From Coleophoma eucalyptorum (lineage: Eukaryota; Ascomycota; Leotiomycetes; Helotiales; Dermateaceae): a stretch of DNA of 64,000 bases. This document shows, piece after piece, positions 21,201-33,893 of the stretch. The stretch is taken from positions 558,001 through 622,000 of the forward strand of contig JALRME010000020.1 of the NCBI GenBank assembly GCA_026120035.1. The letters are read 5' to 3'. Positions within the stretch are counted from its first letter, which is position 1. Each line of letters begins with the position of its first letter. Both the position numbers and the translations under genes were made by a program. Below the pieces are notes generated by a model. That model was not told the origin of the DNA. It did no database searches and was given only the letters and a program-made list of their open reading frames with translations.

Positions 21201-24078
21201 TCAGGTCTCGGGAAGGTAGTAAAGACGCCGGTCTCAGATCTAGCACAAGCGAATAAGACCCAGGAGGTCGAACAGCCCGGCAATTAGTGTCTTGACTCTT
21301 GAACCTAGAAAAGGCTCAAGAAAACGTCGGGATTTCCACACCACGTCAAGGATTAAGACGGAGGACATCGTCATTATAGTGATGCTTGCGAACGCTTGCT
21401 GTAGGTATATCCATCTTCCTGGTTACGATATCGGCAAATGTCCCGAGGAATGGCCCGATTCAGAATAAGTCGGTTCTTTCAGAGCAGGAATTAAATCTGA
21501 CTGTTCACGTCACGAGCACCCAATCTAGGACAGACGAGGCATGGAAATGACGTTTGCGGCCATGAGCTTCCAATATCATGATTGGAGAAGAATCGCTGGC
21601 TTTATGTGGATTTTGGGTTTGGCTCTCCGCTTTATACTTCTCACCCATTTTCTACTTGCAATCGACTTTGCTATCTATCGCCTTTGGGTCACGGAGTCGA
21701 TATCGGTCACTGGACTTACTGCTTGGCATGCCTTTTGAGGTGTATGGTTCTGCTATATCTCCCTTGGCAGCTTACTGGCGGATGGTGGTTCTGTCGTCTT
21801 TGCTATAGCGCAGCAGCAAGCATGAGAAGGTATCCTTCCACCATAAACCAAAAAGAGGCAATCGACCGCCATATCTGCCTAATGCAACCGCATTCCGAAA
21901 TTATGGAAGATCCCTCAGCGTCGAAGGAAAGTATGGCACATGCAAGTGATTCTGGGTCTCAAGCTTTCTGAGATTGGACTGACTTAAAATAAAAATAAAA
22001 AATAAAATCAAACAGGAGAGGGTAATTACTTCCCCAGGAGTAAAAGGCCAAGATACCACTCTTTTGGGATTCTTCTGCATGCCAATTTTGCTTGCTTGCA
22101 TACATGCATGCATGCATCTACCCACGCATGCCTGCCGACCGAAGAGAATCCTTGACAGACACATGGGATTGGGGAATCAATCGTAATGATAAACCTGGTT
22201 TAGGGGTCAGTAAAACGCCGGGAACCAGTCTCTGTCGTGAACACCAGAAAGCAATCAAGTTTCATACATCCATCTTCATCCACATTACGGTCAGCTGCCC
22301 ACGCCAATCTCCCCGAAGAAGTTCTGTAGAAGGTTTCACATCACATCGGGCGTGAAACGTACATATCACCATCGCTGTGGATTCGCTCTCGAACCAGAGG
22401 GTCCAAGGTATCACCATCACCGTCATTACCACTTTTACTTTCGCTACTTCTCTTATACCTGCCTGTTTTCGTTTCTTTTTCTATAAGAGACTCGATATCT
22501 AATCTCTTCGCCATATCAGGCTGGAAGGTCCTCCCAAAGCGACTGCTTACATATAATCAACACTGCAGCTCACCCCACCTCACCACCCAAACAAAAGCAG
22601 TCAAAGTCAGCCCCCAAAACCCAAGAAATGAGTTGGTGCATATTCTGTCCGGATGGCCCTGTCCAGCGACCTATCACAAAAACTTAACCACCATGCCAAT
22701 AGGGACGAGTCTCCCTCGCACGCATATACCCTGGCCGAGCGCACATTCCCCAGCCGCTGAACATACCATGAGTGTGTTTTTGTAGTGTAACAATACTCTT
22801 GGGGTAAATAAACCTCCAGACCGTGTAGTCTCGTCAGTAATGGCGATTCTCTTCGACTTATTAGCCGGACAAACTCGACAGGGGTCTGTTAATCCCGAGA
22901 GTAATTGTATTATACGTTCCAGAATACGTATCGAATATATGTGACGCCCGTCGGCAGATGAGTGAGTGATCTCGCTACAGGGTAGTAGGGGAAAGAGAGA
23001 TGGTCTGGGCCGGGAATGTTCTATTTTCCCCTCCGTTTTTTCAAGGGAAAAAAACTACCTTTTGGCTGTGCCACTTTGCATTTCTGATTTTCTTCGTATC
23101 CGGAATTTCCGCTTGCGTGAAAGGGGGGGCCTAGAGGATGGGCAGACGATATGACATACATGGCTTGGGTCTCGAGGGAAAAGTAGATCCTGTGACTGTG
23201 ATATCGACGTACACCGTTGCATTCATTCATCTTGCATTCATTCATCTAGAAGCTTGAAAATGAGCGTCTCCCGGAAAGTATCATGATTATGGTGGCAAAG
23301 CATGGCAGAATGTTCTTTCACCGGTCGAGCCACTCACTTCGCAGACAGGCAAAAACCCAAGAGGTATGGGCAATGCATCACTCTCTACATATACGGTCAC
23401 CGCACCTCGGACTTGGTATTCGTAAGGATTAGTTCCAACCGGGAGGAAGAAAGAGCTGCTGAGGTGTACGCATACATATCCTTCGCTGCTAATGCACCCG
23501 TCCTTTTTTTGTTTTGCGGGTTTTGCATGTAAATCCATATACAATGTGCCCAAGGGGAAGTTTCAATATGCAAGAGACATCCCATTGCCTATCTTATCTC
23601 CTAGTACTAGCAGTGATTCGGGCCCATCCGATTCGCTGAGCATGATGCGATACTGCATTGATTCTAATTTTCGATGTATTTGCTGTCAAGCCACAATGGA
23701 CGGCAGCTAGTAGCTGCACAAATTCGTCTAAGCAGCAGAATACATCATTCAGCTGTAGCGCCATCGCACTAAGAGGAGTCTGGCAGTCACAGCCTGTTCC
23801 CAAGCTGCCCACAAGCTATTAAGGATACGACATATCACCTTTAGAAACCTAATACTAGTGTTTATCTGACAAGACTCTCTTCGACATAGTATTTACAGTT
23901 AGAGCGGTGTGCTTATCACTTTCTGAGTCCCCCGAATCCAATCCTGCTAACGTGTTTACGAACGATCTTGCATGACAGTTTCTCACCGCCGAACGATCGA
24001 TCGATCGATTAAACGTTTTAGATGCGAGAACTGATAGCTTTTGAGACATGATGGATAGCCTGACCGGACGTCCATCCT
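18236..24078. other. Gene-poor stretch, 5.8 kb
   Basis: No gene could be supported in this long tract. It has mixed base composition, not the AT-rich look of repeat-induced mutation, and no transposase or reverse transcriptase remnants were recognised. It contains a 13-base C run (21105-21117), a GCAT/ATGC-rich patch near 22096-22118, a 15-base tandem duplication (23217-23246) and a GATC run (23996-24009). It may hold long untranslated leaders or non-coding transcripts; the sequence alone does not show this. Confidence 0.4.
23217..23246. repeat. 15-bp tandem duplication
   Basis: TTGCATTCATTCATC occurs twice without a gap. Non-coding context. Confidence 0.85.
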
Positions 24079-27000
24079 TTATTCGGCCTTGGGGAGATCA
24101 TCGTGGCTCTGCTCTGCTTGGGCTACGCTGGCACCTTCCGGCGTTGGTTCCGATTCGAGGACCTCAGGTGCAGGATCAAAATCTCCCTTGCTAGTAGCTA
24201 GATCCGCAATGGAAAGCTCTCCTATCCTCACGTCATCGAGCTCTTCTTTCTTATGAAATGTGTGCGACTCAGACAGGTTGACGGCAAGGAAGCTCTTTGG
24301 CAGTTTGACCCTACAATTTGATGTTAACGAAGTCCGAATCTCAGCCTCTAGTTTCTTCCCGTTTTCTTTGTCTTTTTCTCATTTATTTTTGGACGTGGGT
24401 GGGTATCTTACGTGTGAAACTTGGCTCTTAGCGTATCAATCACTTCCTTCCAATCGCCATGAGCAGTTAAGCTTCGGCGAGGAGCACAGCTGATGCAGTG
24501 CTTGCTATCAAGCTGGACATCTAGAGGGTCAAAAGTATGACATCCGGGACTAATGGTGATGCGAATACTATACTCATAAGTTGCTGCATCAGTTGGCGGT
24601 GCATCAGGAGCGGTCTTGTTTTCGGATTCGTAGAGCTCAAAGCAGATGTGTGAGAGATAATCCAGCTCGGGGATAGCACTTCTCTTAATCTTGGTTTCGA
24701 TACCTCCCTCTAGGATGCAATTGAGAAGTGTGTAAATATGTGACTCCTTGGTGAAATAGATAAAAGACTTGGCATCATCAGATGCTTGCATCTCCTCAAG
24801 ATCTTGAACAATTTCCTGGTACAGGTCAGCTAAGTCTCTACGCAAGGGTGATATATAACATGCCTTGAGGAGAGGTAATGATGTTAAAAGACCAATTTCC
24901 AATTTCTCGCTATCCATAATACCATACTCTTGAGGGCAAATAAAGTCGAATAGAATCTTGGCATGCTTGTACAATTCTCGAAGTTTCTCAAGTCGTACGT
25001 CAGTCTTAGCCTTGGTTTGGCTACTACCAGTGAATAAACGGAAATACTATTCTGTTAGTCATATCACCACGTTTAAGACAGAGATACTCACGGATTCTGG
25101 CTGCTCCTCGACCGGCTTAGCTCCAGCCATAACTGACTTGCGTCTGTTAAACATGCGGCGGTGCAGGCTCTTATTGGTATCTGCCTTTTCCAGTGGCAAT
25201 GTTAGGTCCTTGTCGACCTTCCCATCGGTATCCTTGGACTTATCCCTATCCTTGTCTTTCTCTTTGGCCTTTTCTTTCTCGGGCTTTTTGATTTCAAGCT
25301 CAATAGCTTCCTCTTCCTCTTCGAGAATACTCTTACTTGGGGTAAATACCCACTCCAGGAATTGGCGATTGTGGAGGGCATCGAACTTCATTGTATCGTA
25401 CAACTCTGAGATCTTGCTGGGATCAACCTTATCGCCATCGCAGAATTCTGCAAAGAGCTTCTCCCACCTTTCTTTGAAAAGTTCCGCATCTTCGCCACAA
25501 CACCAGCGCGCTTGAATGGTGCTTGTTGCAGTCGCTTGCGACATCGCTGATGCCATGGAAGAGGTGGATTCAACTGATGCTGGTTTTAAGGTAGATTTGT
25601 CTCCGGGATTTGCAATAGCATTCAGAGATGAAGAGGCACCGCCATATAGCTTGCCATAATTGTTACGCATGACTCGTCTATGAAATTTCATCAACTGCAC
25701 AACATACTTCTGTACGATCGATGGCTCTGGCATATTTGCTGGCCACGCAAACTGTGGCGGTGCTTCATTTCCTTGGCGGAGAAGGGTCTTGAGCTTCTTC
25801 TTCACCTTGTCCATTTCATCTTTAGCAGCATTGGAGTCGTCAAGGAGGTCTTTGCGGATCGTAATGAAATCGGGTGGAAGTTCCTTCTGATCCGTGAAAG
25901 CGGATGCAAAGATCTGTGCGCTAGTTGTGACACGTCTTTCCGAACTGCTGAAAACATGGACCTCATCCAAAGCCTCTCGGTTCATTAGAAGTAAATCATT
26001 TCTCATGTTATCACCAAGTTCTTGAGCTTGATATCTGGCGGAGTGGGTCGGCTCACCACCCCACTTCACAATAAGCTGTAGCTTGTCCAAGACTAAACTA
26101 TTCTCCGCGGCCGTGATTCTTGACAGCGTTACGCCTGAGATCGAGTCGCTACGGGTTGGTGTCCTGCCATGCCTTCCTTCAGACTCGCTATCATCAGCGT
26201 TTTGGATTGTCGCAATTTCTGGTCGTTTAGGCTTCTCGCTAGACTCCTCTGATGGCGAAGAAACTGTGTTTGCCGGCGAATCAGATGAGGGAATGTCTTG
26301 AGGGAATGTTGTAGGAGCAGAGCCTGGCACATCTCCAGGAGGCTGCTCTTCTGTCTTTTTCTTCCGAAACATAGGCTTGATCTGCACCTTAGTACCAGCC
26401 CAACCGCCCTTCTTAGCCAGAACGTTCCTCAGGGTCCTCAATTTTTCACGATCTTCGACCCCTTCCTTGATTGCCACGTCAACGGCAACCATCACACTGT
26501 CCAGAGCAGCCTCCCCAGTTAACAGAACTTCCTCCTGGTGGCCTTTCAGCAACTCAATAAATGGCTTGGTGTGAAATGTGAATTTATATTTCTGTTTCGG
26601 TGTTCGATCGGCATGCCGAATTACGGAGACCATGCCCTTTAATTTCCATGTATGCTTGGGAGCAGGGGGTGGCATTGTTTCTATCGCACTAGCTTCAATT
26701 GTAGGAGTCTGTGGCACCGTAGAAGGAGCAGTCGGTGGGCCACTTGATGATGGAAGTGATACTGCTGGAGGTGGCAGTAGTGGTGTCAATGGAACGCTAG
26801 GCAGCTTGAGGCTCTTCTCAGATGCAGGAGGTGAGCCTTTTGGAGTTGATGTTGTTGACAGTGCTGGTGATATAGAAACATGTTTCGCCTGGTGGTGAGC
26901 GTGCAGTTTTGAGATGCTTGGAGATTTGTTGAGAATGGTTTGAAAGGCGGATCGATGAGTATCCTTCAGTCCGCTATCCTTCCTTGCCACACCCGGGTTG

Positions 27001-29069
27001 ACAAAAGGATCTGATGGTGAGGCTAATCCTGATGACGGCTGTGTACCAGATTGACGCTGCTTTTCTGCGATAAACATCTCCTTCAAAATCCTAGAGCATT
27101 GGTCGTAGTATTCGTCATTGTCTTTAACAAAACTCCACCCATTGACATCAATGACGAAGCTCTTGCCCTCAGCTCGTAGAAGATCGAAACCACACACTCG
27201 TTGCCCAAAGCTATTTGCAATACGGCTAGCCATGGCAGTCTCTTCTTTGTTAAGGCTAGTGATATATCTTATCTCTTTGCCATGAGTGTTGCGTCGCACT
27301 AATCCGTCTACCACAGGAGACTTCCGTGTCTCAGCATGACAGAAGTTTGGCCCAACCGTGTATGCCTTGACGTCCTCTGCGTTGTCGACCTTCATAAACT
27401 TTTCGTAGAGATAACTGCTATTTGGTTCTGTGATAGCACGAGGTACCTCAAGATCCTCTACCCATTCTGAGCTCTTATTGCCGACCTTACGGAACAGCTT
27501 ACGACCTCCACCACCTTCACTCTTTGGATAATAGACACAGACGTTATGGTCTTCACCACTGACAGGTTTCTCTACGAAAGGCTTGCGTAAAAGCGCACCA
27601 TCAACACTCAGTGTGTCTCCATCATCCAATAACTCCACCTTACGAGGCGCTTGCATTTCACCACCTGTTCCATCCTCAGGCCCTTCCAACGTAAGGCCGG
27701 TGGTTTCTTTTAGATGCCGAGCCAAATCTGGTGTCAATACCCTAGGCCCGCCATCTCTGTTGACTTCAAGCCTTTTAGGTGTTGGTACCTTGATCTTGTC
27801 TAGAATTCTAAGACATATTCTACGATCCCAAAGAATCTTTTGCATGGGAACATCGTTAACACAGAACGGCTTTCGTGCTTTGACATATGCAATAGCCTTG
27901 TCCAGCGGAAATCCGTCAGAATAGAAAGAGATAAGGAAATCGCAGATTGGCCAGTTCTCAACCTCCTCGTCCAGAATCACCTTGTCTCCAAAGACGACAA
28001 CATCAAATTCTCCTTTGGAAATCAACCGGTTCAAAATATTGCGGCTTGGTTTGCTTCGGGCTTTAACATCGAGGGCGCAGACGCCTATAATTCCCCAAGG
28101 TGCTGGTTTTATCTCCTCCTTGAAATGTATTCCTCGTTCACTGCTTGGACTATGACTGCTGGCGGCCGTACTGCCACTGAACCTCCTCTTGGCCCGGCTC
28201 CTAGATCTCTGGGGTGGGTGTGAACGAGGTACGGCTTCGCCCCTTGCACTTGCATTTCGTTTCGCAATCTCAGAAGCATGAGCAGGGCTTTCGCGAGGTG
28301 TCAATTGATGTGATGTTGTTCCCTGGCTTCCGAATTGTGACGTGGATGACGTTGTGACCGAAATCGCTGAAGTAGAAGTCTCGGCTTGGGAAATTCCAAG
28401 AGCTTTCGCAGGGGAGAGGGTGCCAGAGGCAACTCTGCTAGTATTTCCATTCTCTGAACTGGGCGCAGAGGCATTTGAACTTGGAGCGCCTCCTGCTCTC
28501 GCGGAACTCAGTGAGTATACAGAAGATACGGACATGCGCTTCGCACCCGTATCTGACATAGAGTTCCGAGATCGTTGAGCTGGCTCCGGCAGAGGAGCAT
28601 ATTTTGTCTCGTCACTCATGTTTCCAGGAACCAACTTCGGAGTTTCCAAGTCTTCCACTGCAAAATCATCCACCACGGCACCAGCGCCTGGTCTCCACCG
28701 ATCCGAGCCTGTTGTAAGTTGACTTGTGACGGAAGAAGTTCGTGATTTTACCAATGGTCTCGTGGAAGGAGGTGGCATGGAGATACTGGCTCGATTGCAA
28801 TGAATTTCAGTGGTTCCTGGCTCTGCATATCGTCCTTTCTTGGTATAAGACGAATTGATGATGGCAGGAGAAGGAAGAAGGGAATAAGAATTTGTTCGAT
28901 CCCTGGAAACAGGATAGGATTTCGTACCCGTAGCGGCATGTGGAGCAGAAGACGCTTCTGCGTTTGCAGCAGCAAAATCTACCGCTTGAGTACTAGCATC
29001 GTCGGCTGTGGCCATGTTCTCGACCGCGGCCAAGTTGGCGGCGGCAGTATCCTCGTCAGTCAATGTCAT
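24079..29069 (-). CDS. vip1: Inositol hexakisphosphate / diphosphoinositol-pentakisphosphate kinase (Vip1/Asp1, PPIP5K)
   Basis: A bifunctional inositol pyrophosphate enzyme of about 1614 residues: an N-terminal ATP-grasp kinase that makes 1-InsP7/InsP8 and a C-terminal histidine-acid-phosphatase-like domain. Exons are 29069-25092, 25046-24412 and 24310-24079; introns are 45 and 101 bp and close in frame. Residues 1-320 are disordered and Ser-rich. The kinase starts near 324 ([19 protein letters not shown]), and DVNGW is at about 641-645. A Pro/Ser linker spans 680-805. The phosphatase signature RHADRTPK is at 818-825, followed by a Lys/Ser-rich insertion and the FSSSERRV segment. The last exon is acidic. 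In yeasts this family controls phosphate signalling, polarity and microtubules. The coding start lies 851 bp from the divergently read Utp21 gene. Confidence 0.95.
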
Positions 29070-29920
29070 GGCATTGTAACAGGTTTCCGGCTCGAAGGAT
29101 CGTCCTCGTTCAGAATGAAAATTGAGGCAAAGGGGATCGTGACAAACAGAAAGGAGAATGAGCAGTAGGAGAGCGTGCGTGAAACAGAAGAATGCGCAAC
29201 GAGAAGGATAAGAGGCAAAACAAGGAGGGCCTGACTTTTTTGGACATGCAATCTCTTATCGCAAATGACGTTTGTCGCACCAGATGCAGCCAGTAGATGA
29301 GAGTGACAGCGCCGCCGCCGCCGCCCTGAGAGGCCGTGGGAAAGATGGAAGATGCGACATCTTGACCACCAAGAGAAACATAGATGAGAGGTTGATAGAA
29401 AAGGAGGGGTTGTCAGACCAAGGAAATTGAGCACGCGACTCCTGGAAAGAAATCGTTGTCGTTCATCCTGCAAGTGACATTCCTGCAGTCGCCAAAAAGC
29501 AAGGAGTCCAGATGGCAGCGCTTAAAGCTGCCTAGTCGTCCAATTCCCATATCGCAGAAGCGATAAACCGCTGTGTCTAAAGTTCGAGGATTCCGTCGTA
29601 CTTCAGCACTTTAGTGATACAAGATTATAGCTACATGAGTTGTGAGCGTCAATAAACCTGGGCCACAGGCTTCTGCCTATAATAATTCAGCATCTTAGCC
29701 GTTGGCGCGTGGTTGAGAGCTACGGCGGTGGTAGAAGCGCAGGCGGACAAGGATACTGCCGAATTTCTTTTGGCGGGGAGAAAAAAAAGTTGCGACGGTG
29801 CAGTAGACGACAGATAGAGAACCTCTCAGCTATGCCATGCTATTGACAACAGCATAGATCAGCGCCGCCATCGACTTCCATAAATTTCCCTTCGATCTTT
29901 GTGATCGGCAGTCCATCGCA
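29070..29920. promoter_or_regulatory. Divergent promoter between the Vip1-type kinase and Utp21
   Basis: An 850-bp region serving two housekeeping genes read in opposite directions. It includes a short GCC repeat near 29311-29325. A minus-strand frame (29066-29473) is probably leader sequence of the kinase gene. No TATA box stands out. Confidence 0.5.
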
Positions 29921-32900
29921 ATGCCTTCCTCCATACCCGCACAGCGCGAAGGACCCGTTGTAAAGAGGCAGAAACTGAATAGTGTCGATCGATCCAAGTC
30001 AACATCTCGAGAGTCCCGGATCTTCACGCCTTTTCGAGTAGATGCCAAAGCCTTCCAATTGAGTTTTCAGCTTGCTAACCTTTGTAGACCATCGGATTAG
30101 TGTCATCCACTGCCGTCCCATTTACCTCTATCCCCCTTGGCAAGACCTCCTTCCAGATCACTACCTCCGTTGGGCGATGCCTCCAAACTTACGACCTCAA
30201 GCGCGGTTTGAATTTGGTCTTCTTAACGCGACCACAAACCCCTGAGGATATCTCGGCCACAGTAGCATGGAAAGATCGTGTATTTGCCGCATGGGGTGGA
30301 TCCAAGCAGGGAGGCTCACAAGGCGTGTGGGTGTTCAAACGAGGAAAGAAAATCGAGGAGTTAGAGATGCCCAAGGATTTGGACCAACCCGTCAAACAAG
30401 TCTTGATATTTGGCACCTGGATTGTTGCGTGCTGCACAACAAGGATTGAGGTTTGGAAGTCCGCTACGTACGAGCACTACACGACTTTGTTCTCCACGAC
30501 GGCACAAAAAGGAGGCAATGAACTTACTGGTGGCATCTGTACTATGCCAACATATTTAAACAAAATTTTTGCCGGCAGGAAAGATGGAGGCGTAGAGATT
30601 TGGAATGTCAACTCTGGGAAGCTGATATACACAGTGCTCCCGCCAGGACCAAATTGTGGTGCGGTGACTGCCATGCAGCCAACCCCAGCACTATCTCTAC
30701 TCGCGATCGCATATTCTGAAGGTCCCTTAGTAATTCAGGATATTCGCAGCGATAAGACGGTAATACACTTGAATTCGTCACAATCCCAGGTCACATCGAT
30801 CTCATTCCGGACAGATGAAATGGGCGCTGGAGATGATGGGAGGAAAGCTGGTGTGATGGCAACAGCAGGAACAGAGACCGGAGATGTGACTTTCTGGGAT
30901 CTAAACGATGGTGGACGAGTCATGGGCATTCTTCGAGGAGCGCACAACCCTCCTGCGCACGCTGATGCTATTGTGGGAGGAGGAATAAGTAAGGTCGAAT
31001 TCCTCCCTGGACAACCTGTCATTGTTACTAGCGGTCTAGACAACTCCTTGAAGTCCTGGATCTTCGACGAAACGCCATATTCCCCTGTACCAAGGATTCT
31101 TCACTCCAGAAGTGGTCATGCTGCACCCGTTACACAGTTGCAGTGGCTTCCTACTGACGCTGATGGAGCAGATGCTGGAGGAAAATGGTTGTTGAGTTCT
31201 GGAAAAGACCGCAGCTTATGGGGCTGGAGTTTGCGACGAGATGGTCAGAGCACCGAGCTCAGTCAGGGCAACATTCGAAAGAAGGCAAAGAAGATGGGCA
31301 TACTTGCCAATGTTAGCTTGGCTAACGAACCAAGCATGACCCTAGAGGACCTGAAGGCGCCTGAGATAACCTGCATGGCTTCCTCTCTCAATCGAGATGG
31401 TGGTATGGGTGCCAATCCAGGATCTGGAGCAGTTTGGCAAAAAGGCTCCAATATTACAAAAAAACAAACCGATGCTACACAAAGCGGTGTCACAGGGTGG
31501 GAAAGCGTTGTGACAGGACACAAAGACGACAAATTTGCAAGGACTTGGTTTTGGGGTAGAAAGAAGGCCGGAAGATGGGCCCTAGAGACAGGCGATGGCG
31601 GAAATGTTAGTAGTGTCACAATCAGTCCATGTGGAACCTTTGCAGTGGTTGGCTCCGAGCTGGGGGGCATCGACATGTTCAATCTGCAGTCGGGATTGCA
31701 TCGACAACGGTATCCATCAAAGCTGACCCCAGCACAAGCTAGAAAGCTCAAAATCCAGATGCTCGAAGGCACTAAACCTCTTTCTGGCTTTCAGCCTGGA
31801 TTGGGAAAGCACACCAAAGCAGTCACAGGCATAATGGTTGATTCAATGAACAAGAACATTATCAGCTGTTCATTGGACGGCAAAGTTAAATTCTGGGATT
31901 TCATGACTGGGAATCAGGTGGACGAGATAAATTGGCATCCAATGGTCGCAATAAAGGAACTACGATACCATGCACCAAGTGATCTTGTAGCCCTTACCTG
32001 CGATGATCTGTCCATCCGCGTGGTCGACATCGAGACAAAGAAGACCATCAGAGAGCTTTGGGGCTGCCAAGGAGCTATCAATGATATTTGCTTCTCTAAT
32101 GACGGCAGGTGGATCATTGCTGCAGGACAAGATTGTATTATCAGAGTCTGGGATCTCCCTACTGGCCATATGATCGATGCAATTCGAACTGAGACGCCAT
32201 GTACTGCTCTTGCGTTCTCTGGTACCGGCGAGTTTCTGGCCACTACCTGCGAAGGTCAGGTCGGGGTTAACATCTGGAACAACAAGACCCTTTTCACTCA
32301 TGTCCCAACGAGACATATTTCTGAAAATGAGATTGCTGAGGTCTCAGGGCCAACAGTATCAGGAGAAGGTGGCCAAGGCTTGATTGATGGTGCTTTCGAG
32401 GACGATAATGAGGATGTCGATGATAGCGCACCTGCACAATCACTCGACCAATTGAGTAACGATATGATGACTTTGAGTTTGGTCCCAAAGAGCAGATGGC
32501 AAACATTGTTGCATCTCGATCTTATCAAACAGCGGAACAAACCTACAGAGGCTCCAAAATTGCCAGAGAAGGCGCCCTTCTTCTTACCGTCACTCGAGAA
32601 GCCTCTACCGCTCACAAAGGCGGAGGAAGAAAAGGCCGTAGAGAATGTAGCTGAAAAATCGAGAATCATGAAAATGGACAGATTCTCTTCTGAGGGTGCT
32701 TTCACTGTTGCACTGCGAGCTGGCAGTGAGAGCGGCGATTGTACGTTTATGTTCCTGCCCATTCCGAACTTTTTTTTTAACTGACAGAATTACAGATACC
32801 GCTTTTGTTGACCACCTCAAGACCCTCTCACCATCGGCAGCAGATCTCGAAATCAGATCACTGAATCCGGGAGAGGGAGACGTTGAATCTGACGAACTTG

Positions 32901-33136
32901 TAAATTTCGTAAATGCCCTGACAAGCAGACTTGTTCAAAAGCGGGATTACGAACTGGTTCAAGCTTGGATGACAGTGTTCTTGAGACTTCATTCAGAGAC
33001 CATAACGCACGATGATCGATTGGTGGAGGCTTTGAGATTATGGAAGCAGCATCAAGAGAGTGAGGGTGCTAGGTTGGGAGATTTGGTTGGCTACTGCAGC
33101 GGTGTTGTGGCTTTCATGAGAAACCCGAGAACCTAA
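29921..33136 (+). CDS. utp21: U3 snoRNP component Utp21 (WDR36 homologue)
   Basis: A tandem WD40 protein of the small-subunit processome (UTP-B subcomplex) in the nucleolus, needed for 18S rRNA maturation. Exons are 29921-30037, 30088-32740 and 32796-33136, giving 1036 residues in one frame. The first exon was found by eye: MPSSIPAQREG to RIFTPFR joins directly to TIGLVSSTAVPF, the conserved N-terminus of the family. Repeated WD blades follow, e.g. VEIWNVNSGKLIYTV, VKFWDFMTGNQV and IRVWDLPTGHMIDAI. The C-terminal third is the Utp21-specific domain: an acidic linker, KSRWQTLLHLDLIKQRNKP, then the final exon with DHLKTLSPSAADLEIRSL. The stop codon is 148 bp from that of the convergent acetyltransferase gene. 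Confidence 0.95.
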
Positions 33137-33284
33137 ATGTAACATGGTATAAGGTAGAGAAGATGTGAAATATAATTCGATACAAATTGCAAAAGTCTCT
33201 TGTTTCCCTTCCGAGGAAGTATAGATTTAGCTCCTTTCAACGCCGACAATGCACTCCCTCCAACCGGCTTTGATGCTCACTACA

Positions 33285-33893
33285 TCACCAACCCATCCTT
33301 TCCTTCAGCTTTAGCCATTCCTCCGGACTCAAAGTTCCTTTCCAGCTCTCCCCATACTCCCCCTCACTCCTCACGCCCAACCAGCCAAACTTCTTCTCAA
33401 ACAACGTAATCATAGGCGTGTTCCTAACCAAACACCCGCCAGTAACCCCATCCACGCCCAAGTCCCCAAAAGCAAACTCCATACTCAGTCTCAAGCACTC
33501 CACTGCAAACCCCTTTCCCCGATACTCAGGATTCAGCATAACGCCCACATCCCCAAACCTCTTCCCGTCCACGACATCAATGCCCCCAAACCCAGAAATC
33601 CCAATCACCTCGCCCGCACCCGCGTCCTTGCAGCCGACAGAGGGCAGCAAGACAACCAACAGGTTCACGCGACCTGGCACGGCCTCGGCTGCCGATGCGC
33701 GCATCCGCGTGATCACTCCGCTGCAAACCTCGGGCGAGAGGCTGGACGACGAGGCATGTGGATCGAACTTGGTGTTGCGCGGCTCAGAGAGAATTTGCGA
33801 CAGTGCTGCTGCGTCGCTTGGGAGCGGGTTGCGCAGGAGGAGGGGATGAGTGGGTGAGTAGAGGGTGGTGTTGAGGAAGTTGGGGGCTGCCAT
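33285..33893 (-). CDS. GNAT-family N-acetyltransferase (RimJ/RimL-like)
   Basis: A 202-residue acetyl-CoA-dependent acetyltransferase. The first ATG in frame is at 33893 (MAAPNFLNTT); the frame is open further upstream only through non-ATG codons. The N-terminal LLLRNPLPSDAAALSQILS is the usual first strand-helix of RimJ-like GNATs. The strand VGVMLNPEYRGKGFAVECLR carries the acetyl-CoA-binding R/Q-x-x-G-x-G/A type loop (YRGKGFA). The following NTPMITLFEKKFGW corresponds to the end of motif B. The substrate is unknown; protein N-terminal or small-molecule acetylation are both possible. It is convergent with Utp21. Confidence 0.82.
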   Translation of the reverse strand: MAAPNFLNTTLYSPTHPLLLRNPLPSDAAALSQILSEPRNTKFDPHASSSSLSPEVCSGVITRMRASAAEAVPGRVNLLVVLLPSVGCKDAGAGEVIGISGFGGIDVVDGKRFGDVGVMLNPEYRGKGFAVECLRLSMEFAFGDLGVDGVTGGCLVRNTPMITLFEKKFGWLGVRSEGEYGESWKGTLSPEEWLKLKERMGW

